NCBI GenBank assembly: GCA_905250115.1
Contig: CAJNOI010000001.1
Location: 318,580-382,579 of the forward strand
Source: Adineta steineri
Taxonomy: Eukaryota; Rotifera; Eurotatoria; Adinetida; Adinetidae
Length of the DNA stretch: 64,000 bases
Reading direction: 5' to 3'
Each line of letters begins with the position of its first letter. Position 1 is the stretch's first letter. The notes below the pieces were generated by a model. It saw only the letters and a list, made by a program, of their open reading frames with translations, was not told the DNA's origin and ran no database searches. A program made the position numbers and the translations under genes. Of the stretch, positions 26,885-39,963 are shown piece by piece.

Positions 26885-28699
26885 GATTATGCAAATGATT
26901 AAAATTGAACAAGAAACGATATTTATAAATGAACAGTTTCATGCAAGATGATATTTTAAGCCTTTGTGTAGTAAAATATTAAGATTAAAATGAAAGTAAT
27001 ATGAGATGTTATATTTATAGTGAACGTCTATTTCATGGTTAAATCTTAATAAGAAATATCATTTCCGTGTATGACTCATATATTCATAAACGTAAAGATT
27101 TATAACAAGGTAAATGCTATGAATATTCTAGTATCATATATTCATATATGAGTTAGATCAATAAAAATATTAGTCATACACAAGATATGTATAGCGAATG
27201 ATCGAGAAGTCTTGTCTCAATTTATATTAGTTCAATTAAGAAGAAGATTAAAAACTTAACTAAAAAATTTTGAATATAAAAATAAAATAATATGTCAAGT
27301 ACAACTTATATATTTATATCACAATAGATTCACTTTGAAGCTGTTATATATAATTAATTTTATAGATCAAACACGTCCATAATAAATTATAGAATGTCTC
27401 TAAGATAAAGATGTTGTGAGTTAAATATTTAAACTACTATTTTCTTTCTATATTCTAAAACAATTTCAGTTAATTTTTAGTTTATGTATTTTACTATATC
27501 TTTTCATTATAAAGATAAATTTATTGCACAAATTGAGTTAGGACTTCTTGGATATCCTTTCTATAAAATTGAATATTATTTAATGATACAATGACGTTTA
27601 AAAATCGAGTACAATCAGTGCTTTCGCTTGTTTCAGAAGTATGAATATATTTTTTCCAGCATTAGAAAAAAACATCAATTTATGATATTAAAACAATTCA
27701 ATAAAAATTTAAAACTAAAAGAACAAGTTTTGCTCAAATTAAGTATTCTAAAACATTTAGCGTCTACCTCGCTAATTGAAATATGTTTTAATGTTAAAAT
27801 AAAGTCAAATAATAATTATTTTTTGCCGTATTGTATCACTGTTAATTATGAAACAGTCAATCAAGAATTTATATTCAATATCTAAACAAACTCTTGAAAA
27901 AACTTGTTATTATTCCATCTTTTTAAACTATTCTAACAAAAGACTAAGGAATTGAAATATTGTTCAAAACAAAAACGTTTTATCAGGATCTTTTCAAATT
28001 TTAAACTCAAAGAACATGATTTTTATACTTCTAATCAGATCATTTAATGCACAATACATACGTATGATCAAGTGACAAATAATAATTTCTATGTGACTCA
28101 TAGAGGAAAAAAAGATTATTATTCACTTTCGCATACTCCAAGTACACATTATCAAATAAACATTTATTAATATCTTTAATGAGTAGCATCTAAATTAATT
28201 CGAACTTTAAAAAATTAAATAGTTCATCGCTTTCATGTCACACTAATTGTTAACATCATAGTACCCGTTATTATTCAACAATCTAAAAATACAACAGATG
28301 TCATGGTAATTAAGAGCAATTCACTTGATGAATGAAACTTATGTATAGAGCCTAAAGAACAAATTTTCTTATTGTCAAAATAAAAAAAGCTGAACGAGAA
28401 CTTTAATTTTTACTGCTGACTGAATTCTTAACTATTATATTTACGCAAATCTAGTGCTTTATGTTTTCTTCTTTCTTTCTATAGCTAAAGTCAGAAATTT
28501 AATTTCCTTTTATCATCACGCAACGATTCATATTTTATTTTTTTTACAATTTCAGGTAAATTAACATAAAAAGAGATCATTAATATGTCTCTTTCAAGTT
28601 TACCTTTCATATATATTCACAAACTTCGACCTTTAATTTTTTATTGAACGAGTAACAACAACAGTAACAACTACCGTCAAGACAATTATTATTGTAACA
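26885..28699. other. Long intergenic region before the Amt cluster
   Basis: About 1.8 kb of AT-rich DNA. The open frame around 27628-27885 starts without a good context and has no domain. A pyrimidine tract and AG near 28555 (tttacaatttcag) could end a 5'UTR intron of the Amt gene. No other feature seen. Confidence 0.5.
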
Positions 28700-28914
28700 A
28701 TGAACTCTACAAATGGAAATTCTTATGATAGCGGTGATAATGCTTGGATGATGACATCAACCGTATTGGTTCTTCTCATGACACCTGCTTTAGCTTTCTT
28801 TTATGGTGGTCTTGTAGAACGTAAGAATATTCTTAATCAACTTTTTCTTTCCTTCATTTGTATGGGCATTGTATTTGTTCAATGGGTTCTCTTTGGATTC
28901 TCATTTGCTTTCGG
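28700..28914 (+). CDS. Amt ammonium transporter, 5' fragment before assembly gap
   Basis: ATG at 28700 opens MNSTNGNSYDSGDNAWMM and runs through the first two transmembrane helices (LVLLMTPALAFFYGGLV, LFLSFICMGIVFVQWVLFGFSFAF), ending exactly at a run of ten Ns. The same protein segment starts again after the gap. Over the 183 repeated bases this piece differs at about 10 positions from the sequence just after the gap, while that sequence differs at about 4 from the second Amt gene. So it is either the other haplotype of a single gene, overlapped and not merged, or the start of a third Amt copy. It should not be read as a protein with doubled N-terminal helices. Confidence 0.75.
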
Positions 28915-28924
28915 NNNNNNNNNN
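28915..28924. other. Assembly gap (10 N)
   Basis: Ten undetermined bases. The flanks are the two ends of a near-identical 183-base segment of an Amt first exon, as expected where overlapping contigs were scaffolded without merging. The true gap size is unknown. Confidence 0.95.
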
Positions 28925-30607
28925 GGTGATAATGCTTGGATGATGACATCAACAGCATTAGTTCTTCTCATGACACCTGCTTTGGCTTTCTTTTATGGTG
29001 GTCTTGTGGAACATAAAAATATTCTTAATCAACTATTTCTTTCATTCATTTGTATGGGTATTGTATTTGTTCAATGGGTTCTCTTTGGATTCTCATTTGC
29101 TTTCGGACCACCTGTTAGTCCTGGCTTTGGATCATTTGACTGGGCTGTTCTTCGATTTGGTGAATTATATAATCCAAATTATAGTCCAACTTATCCTCTT
29201 CTAACATATTGTGCTTATCAAGGTACATTTGCAGTCATCACACCTGCTCTCATTTCAGGTGCTATCGTTGGTCGAATGAAAATCATTCCTTATATGATAT
29301 TTATTTTCATTTGGTCAACTGTTTGTTATGATCCGATGGCTCATTGGGTATGGGGTGATAATGGATGGTTGAAACATTTAGGTACACTTGACTTTGCTGG
29401 TGGAACAGTTGTTCATATACTTTCTGGTGTTTCTGGTCTTGTTGCATCAATTATTCTTGGTAAACGACATGATTACGATCGACATAGTACCACACCTCAC
29501 AATCTTCCATTTACTATTTTGGGTACTTGTCTTTTATGGGTTGGATGGTCTGGTTTCAATGCTGGTTCTGCTAATTCAGCAAGGTAACAAAAAATATTAT
29601 CGTATTACACTATTTCTACTTTGTTTTTCATTATTTTTATTTTAGTGGTCTTGCTTCACTCGCATTAATTAATACACATGTAGCAGCTGCTGCAGGACTT
29701 ATGACATGGGTAGTTATTGATGCTATTCGTGGTCATATATCTATTTCAGGTGCTTGTGTTGGTCCTATTGTTGGTCTTGTAGCTATAACACCAGCATGTG
29801 GTTTTGTTCAACCAGGATGGGCAATATTAATTGGTATCATTGGAACAGGCATTGTTTATGGTCTTCTGTTACTCAAAAAATATATGCATATTGATGATAC
29901 ATTAGATGTTGCTATTGTACATGGTTGTGGTATGATACACTAAATCATTTCTTTTTTTTCCTATATATGAAAAAAAATTTATTTATTGATAGGAGGTATA
30001 TCAGGTGCATTTATGACTGGATTATTTGCACAAAAATGGGTCAATGAAAGTGGTGGAGCTGATGGTGCATTCTATGGAAACCCAGTTCAGTTGTGGTATC
30101 AAATTGCAGGAATTCTGACTGCAATTGGTAAGTGAATAATAATAATAAGAAGAATAGTTTTGATTTATGAGTGATTATATTAGGATTCGCTGCTGCATGT
30201 ACAGCTGGAATTCTTCTACCATTACATTTGATAATGGGTATTCGATTAGCTAAAGAAGATGAAATGATTGGTCTTGATGCAACAGGTAAAGTAGATTTTT
30301 TTCTAAAGAAATAAAAAGTAAAATCTGAATGATTTTAGCTCATGGTGAAAGTTGGGAGGTGGCTACGTCACGTGCATTTAGTACTCTTGTAAGAGAAATC
30401 TTAGACGAACACAATAACAATAAACAAGAAATTCAAGAGAATGGTACATTTTCATTACAATATACAGCGGCAAATCAACCCCGAAAGTCAATTGCAATTC
30501 CAATTCCGTTAACACCCACGAATACAAGAAAGCAGAGTCAACCTAACCTTTTTATAAAAGTCGAGAAACCACCAGCACCAGATCGCAGCGATTCCATTCA
30601 TTTTTAA
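28925..30607 (+). CDS. Amt/Mep ammonium transporter, copy 1 (5' end at gap)
   Basis: A multi-pass membrane protein of the Amt/Mep/Rh family that conducts ammonium or ammonia. Exons join in frame at 29584|29646, then near 29931, 30127 and 30284. Key family residues are visible: the periplasmic gate Phe in YQGTFA, the aspartate and first pore histidine in LDFAGGTVVH, WSGFNAGSANS, GPIVGLVAITPACGFV, and the second pore histidine in VAIVHGCGG. The cytoplasmic tail (HGESWEVA onward) has diverged from copy 2 (32755-34562). The first exon is cut by the gap, so the N-terminus is uncertain. Membrane core and introns are close to copy 2, and one exon is almost identical. Confidence 0.88.
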
Positions 30608-32754
30608 AAAATAATGCTCGGTTTCTTTTTGATAAAACGATGTGTATTGGTATAAATAATATATTTTGTTAAATACATATATTTACTTGTATATTTTTAA
30701 TATTTTTCATGTACTTACAAGGTCCTTGAAATTAATATATAGGAAAAAAAAAGGAAATTTTACCGAAAAGTACTTTTTGTATGATAGAAAGACAAATCAA
30801 TCAAGAGATGACGAAGCATATTGTAAACGATGAGTAATACTTTTCCTCCAAGGTCAACTTAACCGAACTGAAAGTTTTTTTTTTCAAGCATAAATATAAA
30901 TTTTATAATGCTTATGACCACGTATTCTCACGAATAAAATTCTGTAACGTTTAATTAATAGATTTTTCAAACATAACAGAAAATTTTCAAATTCAAATGT
31001 TCAATATATTAGTATGAAAATATGTTTCATAAAGTATCATTAAAAACTTTGTTGATACAACGACGTGAACACCTGGAATTAGAAAAGATTTATATTTAAT
31101 TGAACAGTAATTGTCTTTGCCAATAATTATATGGAATGATCAATAGTTATGCTGAATAAGCAATAATTTATTTAAATGAAGGTGAATTCAAAAAACAAAT
31201 GAGTGTCTCAGCGTAACTCGTTTATATATTTTTTTTTCTTTTCTTTTTTCCTACGATATTGAACAGATGGCAATTATGACATTTATGTCAGAGTTGCCTT
31301 CAACATATTTTTAAATCAACTCCAATATATACATATATCTTTTATAGTCTTTCTTTCAGCATTCGTCTCCTTCTCTTGAACATTTCTCTCCTCTTAATGT
31401 TGTTCAGGTATATTCTCTTCTTCATTTTGTTTTCTTTCTAGGGCATTTAATTTTTCTCCTAACTCATTCATATATAATTACCTTGTGTGCAATGAAGTAG
31501 TAGTTTAGTATTGATTTATTAGATTAATCATCCGTTAACAAAGAGCAATATGAAATCATTTATATATAAAACTATGAATTTTTTTCAATTTTAAAACTTT
31601 ATCCATAGAATAATATATTGTTTTTTTCTTTTTTAATTTCAAATTCTTTCACCTAGACAAAATAATATAGTTTTTCTTTGTTTTATTGCTAGAATATGAA
31701 ATTACTGCCGCTACGTAATAACTTAATTATTGTATATTTAATAATACAGAATTATTCAAATAAACTGTTTTTGTTGCTCAAATATTATTGCTAAATTGTA
31801 GTTTAATTACAGGTCATAGCATTATTTTTATTGCTAAAATAAATGTCAGCAATTAGAAAAACTTTTTTAAAATGCTAGTTTTTATGCATATGGTGATTTG
31901 ATAGTGAGGAATATAAAAAAAAGATATTATTTTATTTTACAGTCAAATGAAGACACGTTTTTACGAAAAAAAGAGAAAACGTGCGTTCGATATTCACCTT
32001 TATTAGAAGATATCTGCGTAATTTCTTTATTTTATATCGATGAAGAAAAAGATAAGAAATGAGAAATACTATTCGGATTCATGCACTGTTTGTTATAATA
32101 TCTCTAATAATAAAACTAAACTAAAAATATATGAATACTTGCTTTATACTTAAATTATGTATGACGTATGATATAACTTTGTTTACATTAAACAAACAAT
32201 AGAAGTAATTAAATAATATGAGAGGAATGCAAACAGAACTGTCAATTGTGAAAGAAAGAAAATGGTATTTGTTTTGATGATAATAATATTTATTTAATAT
32301 TTTTGCCAAAAGACAATTTAAAATAACATTACTTTAATTGTAATAACTGTATTGAAATTAGGATATTGCGTTTCTTTATTATATATAAATAAATCTTGTA
32401 ATACACTATATACTGAATATCGAAGAAACTTATGTGTGTACCTATAAATATACGCGTTAACTATCTGATCCTCTTAGTCATAACATGCACTCCAAAGTTA
32501 AAACGTCATTTATGTTAAGAAGAAAACATGTAAATAATTAAATGTATTCTTTTTTTATCTACGCTCCGTTGCACAAAGCAAATGTGACATCCCTACCTGA
32601 ATAGCATTTACGCAAAAATATTTTTTTCTTTCTCAATCTATCATACCTATTGATATAAAACCTACCTTATAAACGTCTTTTTCTCTTATATTTTCAAATA
32701 TTACTATTGCATTGCATGTGCATTTCTTTTTCTATCGAATTGTATTGTTAGATT
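30608..32754. other. Intergenic between tandem Amt genes
   Basis: About 2.1 kb of AT-rich DNA. It contains a 30-base imperfect palindrome (31269-31298) and a 26-base match (31152-31177) to a segment near the window end (63765-63790). Pyrimidine-rich tracts around 31225-31255 and 31340-31440 could flank a 5'UTR exon. No protein-coding signal seen. Confidence 0.5.
31269..31298. repeat. 30-bp imperfect palindrome
   Basis: GGCAA ... TTGCC on the outside and TGACAT TT ATGTCA on the inside form a nested hairpin. It lies about 1.45 kb upstream of the second Amt gene. It could be a protein-binding palindrome or a repeat remnant. Confidence 0.6.
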
Positions 32755-34562
32755 ATGGCCATGTCTAATATGAATACTACTATTGTAAGCAACATCATGA
32801 ACAATATGACTTCCACTCCTGTAATCATCAGCCCCCCATACGATACGGGTGATAATGCTTGGATGATGACATCAACAGCATTAGTTCTTCTCATGACACC
32901 TGCTTTGGCTTTCTTTTATGGTGGTCTTGTTGAACATAAAAATGTTCTTAATCAACTATTTCTTTCATTTATTTGTATGGGTATTGTATTTGTTCAATGG
33001 GTTCTCTTTGGATTTTCATTTGCTTTCGGGCCAGCTGTTAGTCCTGGTTTTGGATCATTTGGATGGTCTGTTCTTCGATTTGGTGAATTATACAATCCAA
33101 ATTATAGTCCAACTTATCCTCTTCTAACATACTGTGCTTATCAAGGTACATTTGCAGTCATCACACCTGCTCTTATTTCAGGTGCTATTGTTGGTCGAAT
33201 GAAAATTATTCCATATATGATATTTATTTTTATTTGGTCAACTGTGTGTTATGATCCGATGGCTCATTGGGTATGGGGTGATAATGGATGGTTGAAACAT
33301 TTAGGTACACTTGACTTTGCTGGTGGAACAGTTGTACATATACTTTCTGGTGTTTCTGGTCTTGTTGCATCAATGGTTCTTGGCAAACGACATGATTATG
33401 ATGCACATAGTACGACAGCGCACAATCTTCCATTTACTATTTTGGGTACTTGTCTCTTATGGGTTGGATGGTCTGGTTTCAATGCTGGTTCTGCTAATTC
33501 AGCAAGGTAATAAAAAATATTATCGTATTACACTATTTCTACTTTGTTTTTTATTATTTTTATTTTAGTGGTCTTGCTTCACTCGCATTAATTAATACAC
33601 ATGTAGCAGCTGCTGCAGGACTTATGACATGGGTAGTTATTGATGCTATTCGTGGTCATATATCTATTTCAGGTGCTTGTGTTGGTCCTATTGTTGGTCT
33701 TGTAGCTATAACACCAGCATGTGGTTTTGTTCAACCAGGATGGGCAATATTAATTGGTATCATTGGAACAGGCATTGTTTATGGTCTTCTGTTACTCAAA
33801 AGACATATGCATATTGATGATACATTAGATGTTGCTATTGTACATGGTTGTGGTATGATATATTAAATCATTTCTGTTTTCTCCTATATATATATGAACA
33901 AATATTTGTTTGTTAATAGGGGGTATAGCAGGTGCATTTATGACTGGATTATTTGCACAAAAAAAAATGAATCCAAGTGGTGGAGCTGATGGTGCATTTT
34001 ACGGAAATCCAGTTCAAATGTGGTATCAAATTGCAGGAATTCTAACTGCAATTGGTGAGTAAACAAGAAGAAGAAGAATAGTTTTGATTTATAATTGATT
34101 ATATTAGGATTTGCTGCTGCATGTACAGCTTTAATTCTCCTGCCGTTAAATTTGATAATGGGTATTCGATTAGCTAAAGAAGATGAAATGATCGGTCTTG
34201 ATGCAGCAGGTAAAGTGAATTGTTTTTTTTCTAAATAAATAAATACTGAAGTATGAATGATTGTAGCTCATGGTGAAGGTTGGGAAGTGGCAGCATCCCG
34301 TGCTGTTGGAGATATGGTAAAACAAGTATTAGCAGAAGTTAATGAGAATAAAGGACAGTTGGCAGAGAATGGAACATTTGAATTACGTTATGTTCCTGCA
34401 AACAAAGATCGTCATTCATTCTCAGTTCCTCTGCCGACTCGCTATGAACATGAAAGGAATGAAGTTACAGAAAATAATCGAGAACCAATGTTTGGTGTAC
34501 CAAAAAATAACGAAAATGTAGTTAATAAAGATAACCCTAATATGGTTGCCACTCGTCATTAA
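32755..34562 (+). CDS. Amt/Mep ammonium transporter, copy 2
   Basis: A complete Amt gene, five exons, ATG at 32755. The extracellular N-terminus has several NxS/T sites (MAMSNMNTTI). Then GDNAWMMTSTALVLLMTPALAFFYGGLV, VLFGFSFAFGPAVSPGFGSF, and the gate F133 in YQGTFA. D187 and H195 lie in LDFAGGTVVH, WSGFNAGSANSAR closes the first exon, and the second twin histidine lies in AIVHGCGGIAGAFMTGLF. The tail (EGWEVAASRAVGDM onward) is hydrophilic and ends MVATRH. All pore residues are intact, so the protein should be functional. Positions of all four introns match copy 1. The family type resembles Amt/Mep rather than Rh glycoproteins. Confidence 0.93.
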
Positions 34563-34820
34563 CTTATATTGTTTTAATAATTTGTTTCACTGAAATTTAT
34601 CATATATATATATATTTATTTATTTAAAATAAATGCCAAAAAAAAACATGAAGTAATAAACGGAAAAGTATATTATAGCACATGAGTTCAAGTCATATAG
34701 TTTTTACTCTGCATAGAAAAATATTATTATACTATGATAAAAAAATAATCACAGTTGAGAGTATATTTAGATAAAGTATTATAATATTCAATCATATGAC
34801 AAAACAAATATTGATATAAA

Positions 34821-37800
34821 CTAAATCTCATTTAGCTTTTGCCGATGTTCATTATTTAATAAATAAGTATTTCTAGCTGCTGCTAAGCATTGTCGTACTT
34901 GACTATCATTAAATTTTTCATCAAATACAACTCGAGTTATTAAATTATAGAGTTGATTTGATATTCCAGGTAAATTGCTTAGTTGTTGTTTTCCACTTTT
35001 ACTTATTTGAGTATTTTTCAAAATTAGAAGTAAGTTTTGAAGACCATCATGTCTTTCATGAGCTTTTCTTGATTGAATTAAATGAGGTATAGAATTTAAT
35101 GTATCAACTGACATATGAAAACGACCGAAAAGGATACTGATCAACAATTGATCACATTGAGTATCTGTTGAAAAAATCTAATAAAAGAAAGTCAACATTA
35201 TCGTAACAGAATGTATTAAAGAAGAATTTCACTTTTACCTTTCCTCGATTATCTGATATCAATGTTGCTAATTCATCAAATGATACTGTTGTAAATTTTT
35301 TGGAATTTTTAATAATAGTTTCAAGAGCCTGTATAAATTTTGCAAGTGAAATTTCAGTTGGAAGTTGTTTCTCAATAAGATAAGCCCGTATTTGTTGTAC
35401 AACAAGCGCATTCATTGATGGATCATTAGATTCCAAACAATGAAACATTTCACGATGAGTAGCAGATTGCTTGCCTTTCGTACTGTTTTTTGGAATAGCA
35501 GAAACTTTATTTTCATCCGATTGTTTATTCCAACAGGATGCTAATTGTTGCTTAAATATCGGTACTTGAAACATTGGTGATTGTTGGGCAATATCTTTTA
35601 ATTGTTCAGAATTTTCTTTTCGATCAAAAAGTATAGTTAATATATGAATCATGGTTTTTTTCCAATCTGCAATTGCATATTTTCCATTTTGAGCTTTTAA
35701 TATAGTTAGAATTTGTTTCATTGTTTCATCATTATGTTGTTTATTTTCAATTAAATTTAAGAATATCTTTGGAGATGAATGAATATTAGATTGAAGTAAT
35801 TCAATAAGAAATTTTAGAAGATTTTTTAATGATTTTATATTGAATTTCGAATGTTGATTTATTAAATTTGATATTTGAAGTGTTTGTTCAATTGATAAAT
35901 ATTCATTATCAAATGTATAAAATAAAAACTGAATTAGTTTTTCAAAATCATTTTTGTCATTTAAATCATTTCGAATAAAATTAATTAAATTAATAAAATT
36001 CTCTTCGTTTAAATTTGTTTTTAATGATTCGATTAATAGATCAAGATTTGATTCTGATTTTAAACGTGAATAAACAAGTTTATATTGTTGTTCAGTAAGG
36101 AGGGAAGAAAAAAATCCGGATTGTTTGTCGATTATTGTTCTTAAATGGTGACGAAAGAAATCAATATTTTTTGAATTTGTAAAATCAGCTTCGGATATAA
36201 TCAGAATTATTGTTGAGAATAAACAACGATTAATTTCAAATTCAATTGATGTTTGTTCGACAGGAATATTTTGAGAATATTCTTCTAATAAAGTGAAAAA
36301 CTCCAAATGTGCCTTAAGAAGAAAAAGTGAATTATTTAAATAAAATTATTTTTGGTTTTACTTGATAATCATGAGAAAGAATATTAGTTAATAAATTATT
36401 GAGAATGATTGGATTTATTAGTGGAATATTTCTTTTATTTAAACGAAATTTTTGATAAGAATCATTGATTAAATGATAACGTTGGCTTCCAAATGTTTTT
36501 TTCTCAATTAAATCTTTTAATTCTCGACATTTTTCATTCGAATATTTTCGTTGATTTTCAAATATATTTACAATTGTTTGAGTAAGATAATCATATATTT
36601 CATCATTATTTCTTAATGTTTGAGATTTTAATAAACATAGAAAATCATTTAAATCAGATGATATTGATGAACATAAATCTTTCAATTCAATTAATGATAT
36701 TGGACGTAAATAATAAGATTTTAATCGTTGTTGATCAGCATTTGATAATGGGCGAACAATTGATGATTGTTGAAGAAATTTATCTAGTAATTCTGTACAT
36801 TGTTCATTTGAAAATGTATTTTTATCAGAACATATCATTTCAACGAGAGATATAAGATGGAGAAGTATATGATTGTCAATTATTGGAATAATATCATCCA
36901 TTTTTGTTAACTAGAAAAATAAAATAACTGAATTTCTCTCTCATGAATATGATAACCGTTAATTTTCTATTTCTTATTTCAATACTGAACGGTTTTTATT
37001 TATTGCTTTATATTAAATGATTGTGACGATTTCTGATATAATAAGCACCACTTAAGAGCTAGTGTATATTTATTTCGAATATCAAGAATCGTACATGAGA
37101 ACCTTTTAGAAGTGGGAGAAAGTATAGATCAATGCTTAGTCTTTTGATTATATTTGATTTGAAAATAATTTATTTTTGCGACGTCAGTTGTGCATTTTTC
37201 CAGCTTAGGTGCGATAGATTACGAAATGTATTACAAAGATAAACGCTGAACAATATTCTAAAGTTCTCAATCTAGGCAGCCAATGCTCCACTATAGTTCG
37301 GGTCAGAACATTCAATCGAGACTCAAACTTTGAGAAGGTCACTCCCCTTCCCACTCTGATTCGCGATAGCGCTGCACACTAATAATAGTATGGAGTTAAA
37401 GGGCAATGATGCCAAGATTTTTATTTCAGAGGAACCGAGCTTTAATCGTCCGAGATGATTACTCTTACATACTAAACTTTTCATTTATATCTCGATATTA
37501 AAAGAAACAAACAATGATAAACTAATTATTATAAAATATACCTGATCATTATTATTCGCAGTAGATTGTTCAATCTATAAAAGAAAAAGGTTAATAAACA
37601 TAAAACTAAACATTTTCTTTACTTTTTCATTATTAAATACTGGTTTTGATCTTTCAAGTATCATTTTAATTTGTTCATAACCTAATTTTTTCTCATCTAT
37701 ATTATTACTTGCTAATTTAATCTTAATTTCTTTTAATTCATTCATCATAATTGGTGCTTGACCTTGATTTAAATAAAATTGAAAATAAAATTTCTGTATC

Positions 37801-39622
37801 GAATTAAATAACGGTGATTGAATGGCATATTTCAATAAATTTTCATATTGTTCTTTATTTAAATGCCCACTACTTGCCATTAATAAAACAGCAAAATACC
37901 ACATAGGATGATTAATCACAATTGTTGATGTTTGTTGTTTTAATTCATTTGAATTTATTTTTAAAATTTCATTCAATTCTAATATCCATTGATTAAGATC
38001 AACGGTTAATTTATCATTTTTAAATAAATTTAAACGTTCTTTCCATATTTGTTTTTTATTATTTAGTTCATAACGTTTTATCCGAAGATTCAAATTTAAA
38101 ATAAGTTCATCAAATTGTTCTTTAGAAAAACAGTCTTTTTTCAAATCAAATAAAATTCGTTTTGTAAAATATTCAAACCATTGAATATCAATATAAATAT
38201 TTGATTGTAATATATATTTTATTAAATCAAATAATATTGTTGATATAGGAAATTTTGAACGAATAATATATTCTTGAAAATCATTGAATATTGTCTGTTG
38301 AATTTGTGTTGTATTTTCAATATGTTCTTTTATAAGATTTAAGGATAATAAAGAACGTTGTCGACAAAATTTTAAACGGTCTTGATCTAATGAATTTTGT
38401 TTTCGCGATGATAATAAAATATGTTTTAAATTATATAATTGAATATATTGATCATTTGTAAATAGAAAATCATTTTGAGCAATATGACAAATCAATGGAT
38501 AGAATGTTGATTCTTTTTCTTGAAAAATCTTTAAAAGATTTTCACCATATTGTTTCGAAAGTTTTTTTATAAGTAAAATAAATGAATCAAATGTTTGATT
38601 TCTTTCATTGAGTGTTTGAGAACTATTTAATAATTTCGATGATAGATTATAAACTTGTTGAATACTGCTTTGATCAATTTCATTAAGATTTATATCAATA
38701 GATGGTGATTTGGATCGATTGATTTCTTTGACATTAGGACGAGTATCTTTAGAGTTCTTTAATTTCTTAGGACAATCATATCGAACATGACCATATTCAC
38801 CACAATTATAGCAATCATCTGGAATGGATAATTATTTCAATTAAATGTAGATGAATAGATTTTTATTACTTACAAAGTCGAAGATCAACACCATATTTAT
38901 TATCGAATTGAGGTGCTCGACGTCCTCGTCCTCTACTATTATTTGCATTTCTTGCTCCTCGATTACTATTTTCATTAGTTTCTTGATGATTACGAGGATG
39001 TGTCGTAGGAATATTTCGTTCATTTGATATTGGTTCTATATAGTTTTAAAGTATTTCAATATAAAAAATCTATTTCTGTGATATTACTTGTTAATAATAT
39101 TGGATTTGAATTATTATGTAAAGGTTTAGCAGTAAAACCTTGTTTTTGTGTATGTCGAATGTCTTTAGTTGGATTTAACTTTTTACTATTATTTCGTATT
39201 GGTATTTTCTTTTCTTCTTCTTCTTCTTCTTCACTTTCACTTGCATCTTCATATAAATCATCATCATCATCATCTTCATAGTTATCGGGTTTTTCAAATG
39301 TACGTTCTTCTATATTCTGTAACCAACCATCAATAATTTGATTTTGTGACATGGTTAATACACATGCATTTGATGCTGATTCAAGTAATACGTGTAATTG
39401 TTCATCATCAAAATATTGATTATATGGTGTAAGGATTATTTGAGATATACATTGAAAAAGTAAATCATGACAATCATGTAATTGTTGACCTATTTGTGGT
39501 ATTTGAAGAGTATTAACTAAAGATTTATAACCAGAAATGATTTGATTTTTATCATTTGATGAGGATAATAATTCTTTATTAAGTAGTTTTTCAAGGTGAA
39601 CTTTGAAATTCATTTTTGCCAT
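34821..39622 (-). CDS. Zinc-knuckle, helical-repeat protein of unknown function
   Basis: A seven-exon gene of about 1,300 residues; every junction is in frame. ATG at 39622 (MAKMNFKVHLEKLLNKELL) opens a helical module of about 100 residues. An acidic segment (DDDDDDLYEDASESEEEEEEE), an RG-rich stretch (SRGRGRRAPQF) and one CCHC zinc knuckle (CYNCGEYGHVRYDC, CX2CX4HX4C, about 38800) follow. The rest is almost all leucine/glutamine/asparagine-rich helices with HEAT-like character, ending KLNEI. A C-terminal module (KAHERHDGLQNLLLILKN... FNDSQVRQCLAAARNTYLL) resembles the N-terminal one (DKNQIISGYKSLVNTLQ... FDDEQLHVLLESASNACVL). RG plus CCHC suggests RNA binding. No named family is recognised. 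One intron (36911-37541) is far longer than the others. Confidence 0.72.
36911..37541 (-). other. Long intron with GC-richer island
   Basis: A 631-base intron of the zinc-knuckle gene (NNNDQ | LTKMDD across the junction). About 37261-37380 is close to half GC, against roughly a quarter around it, and has no ORF. It could be an inserted element or a non-coding RNA gene; a tRNA-like box B look-alike was seen but no cloverleaf. Confidence 0.5.
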
Positions 39623-39963
39623 AGTTTTTATTTATTTTTTTGTTAAATATATAACTTAAAATTGTGAAAACCTCAAGTAAAATTTCGTAACTCAATGTAT
39701 CGTTTTATTTTTACTATTCAAATATGATCCAATAGAACAAAAAAATCTAGATATAAGTTATTTTAAAGATGTCGCATTATCCTGAATTGAAGAAAAATCT
39801 TCATGTCTGATATTTTTACAAAGAATAATATATAGCTAAGAATTAATTGAGTGCTTTCTAATGAAACCAATTATTAGTATACTGTTTTAAATTTTCATTT
39901 ATAGGAAAATCAATATTGTTATTATTTGAAAACGATTTTCTTTACATGATATAAAATGTAGAA
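39623..39963. other. Intergenic, no gene seen
   Basis: AT-rich spacer between the zinc-knuckle gene's start and the TIMP-like gene's stop, both on the minus strand. Confidence 0.5.

Noticed and set aside
27628-27885. 85-codon ORF in the intergenic region
   Set aside because: AT-rich chance frame without homology, splice links or protein-like composition.
28700-29587. One Amt protein with duplicated first helices
   Set aside because: The frame across the Ns is accidental to the gap size; the repeat is explained better by unmerged or missing sequence.
37260-37400. tRNA gene in the long intron
   Set aside because: A box B-like string is present but no box A spacing or cloverleaf could be drawn on either strand.
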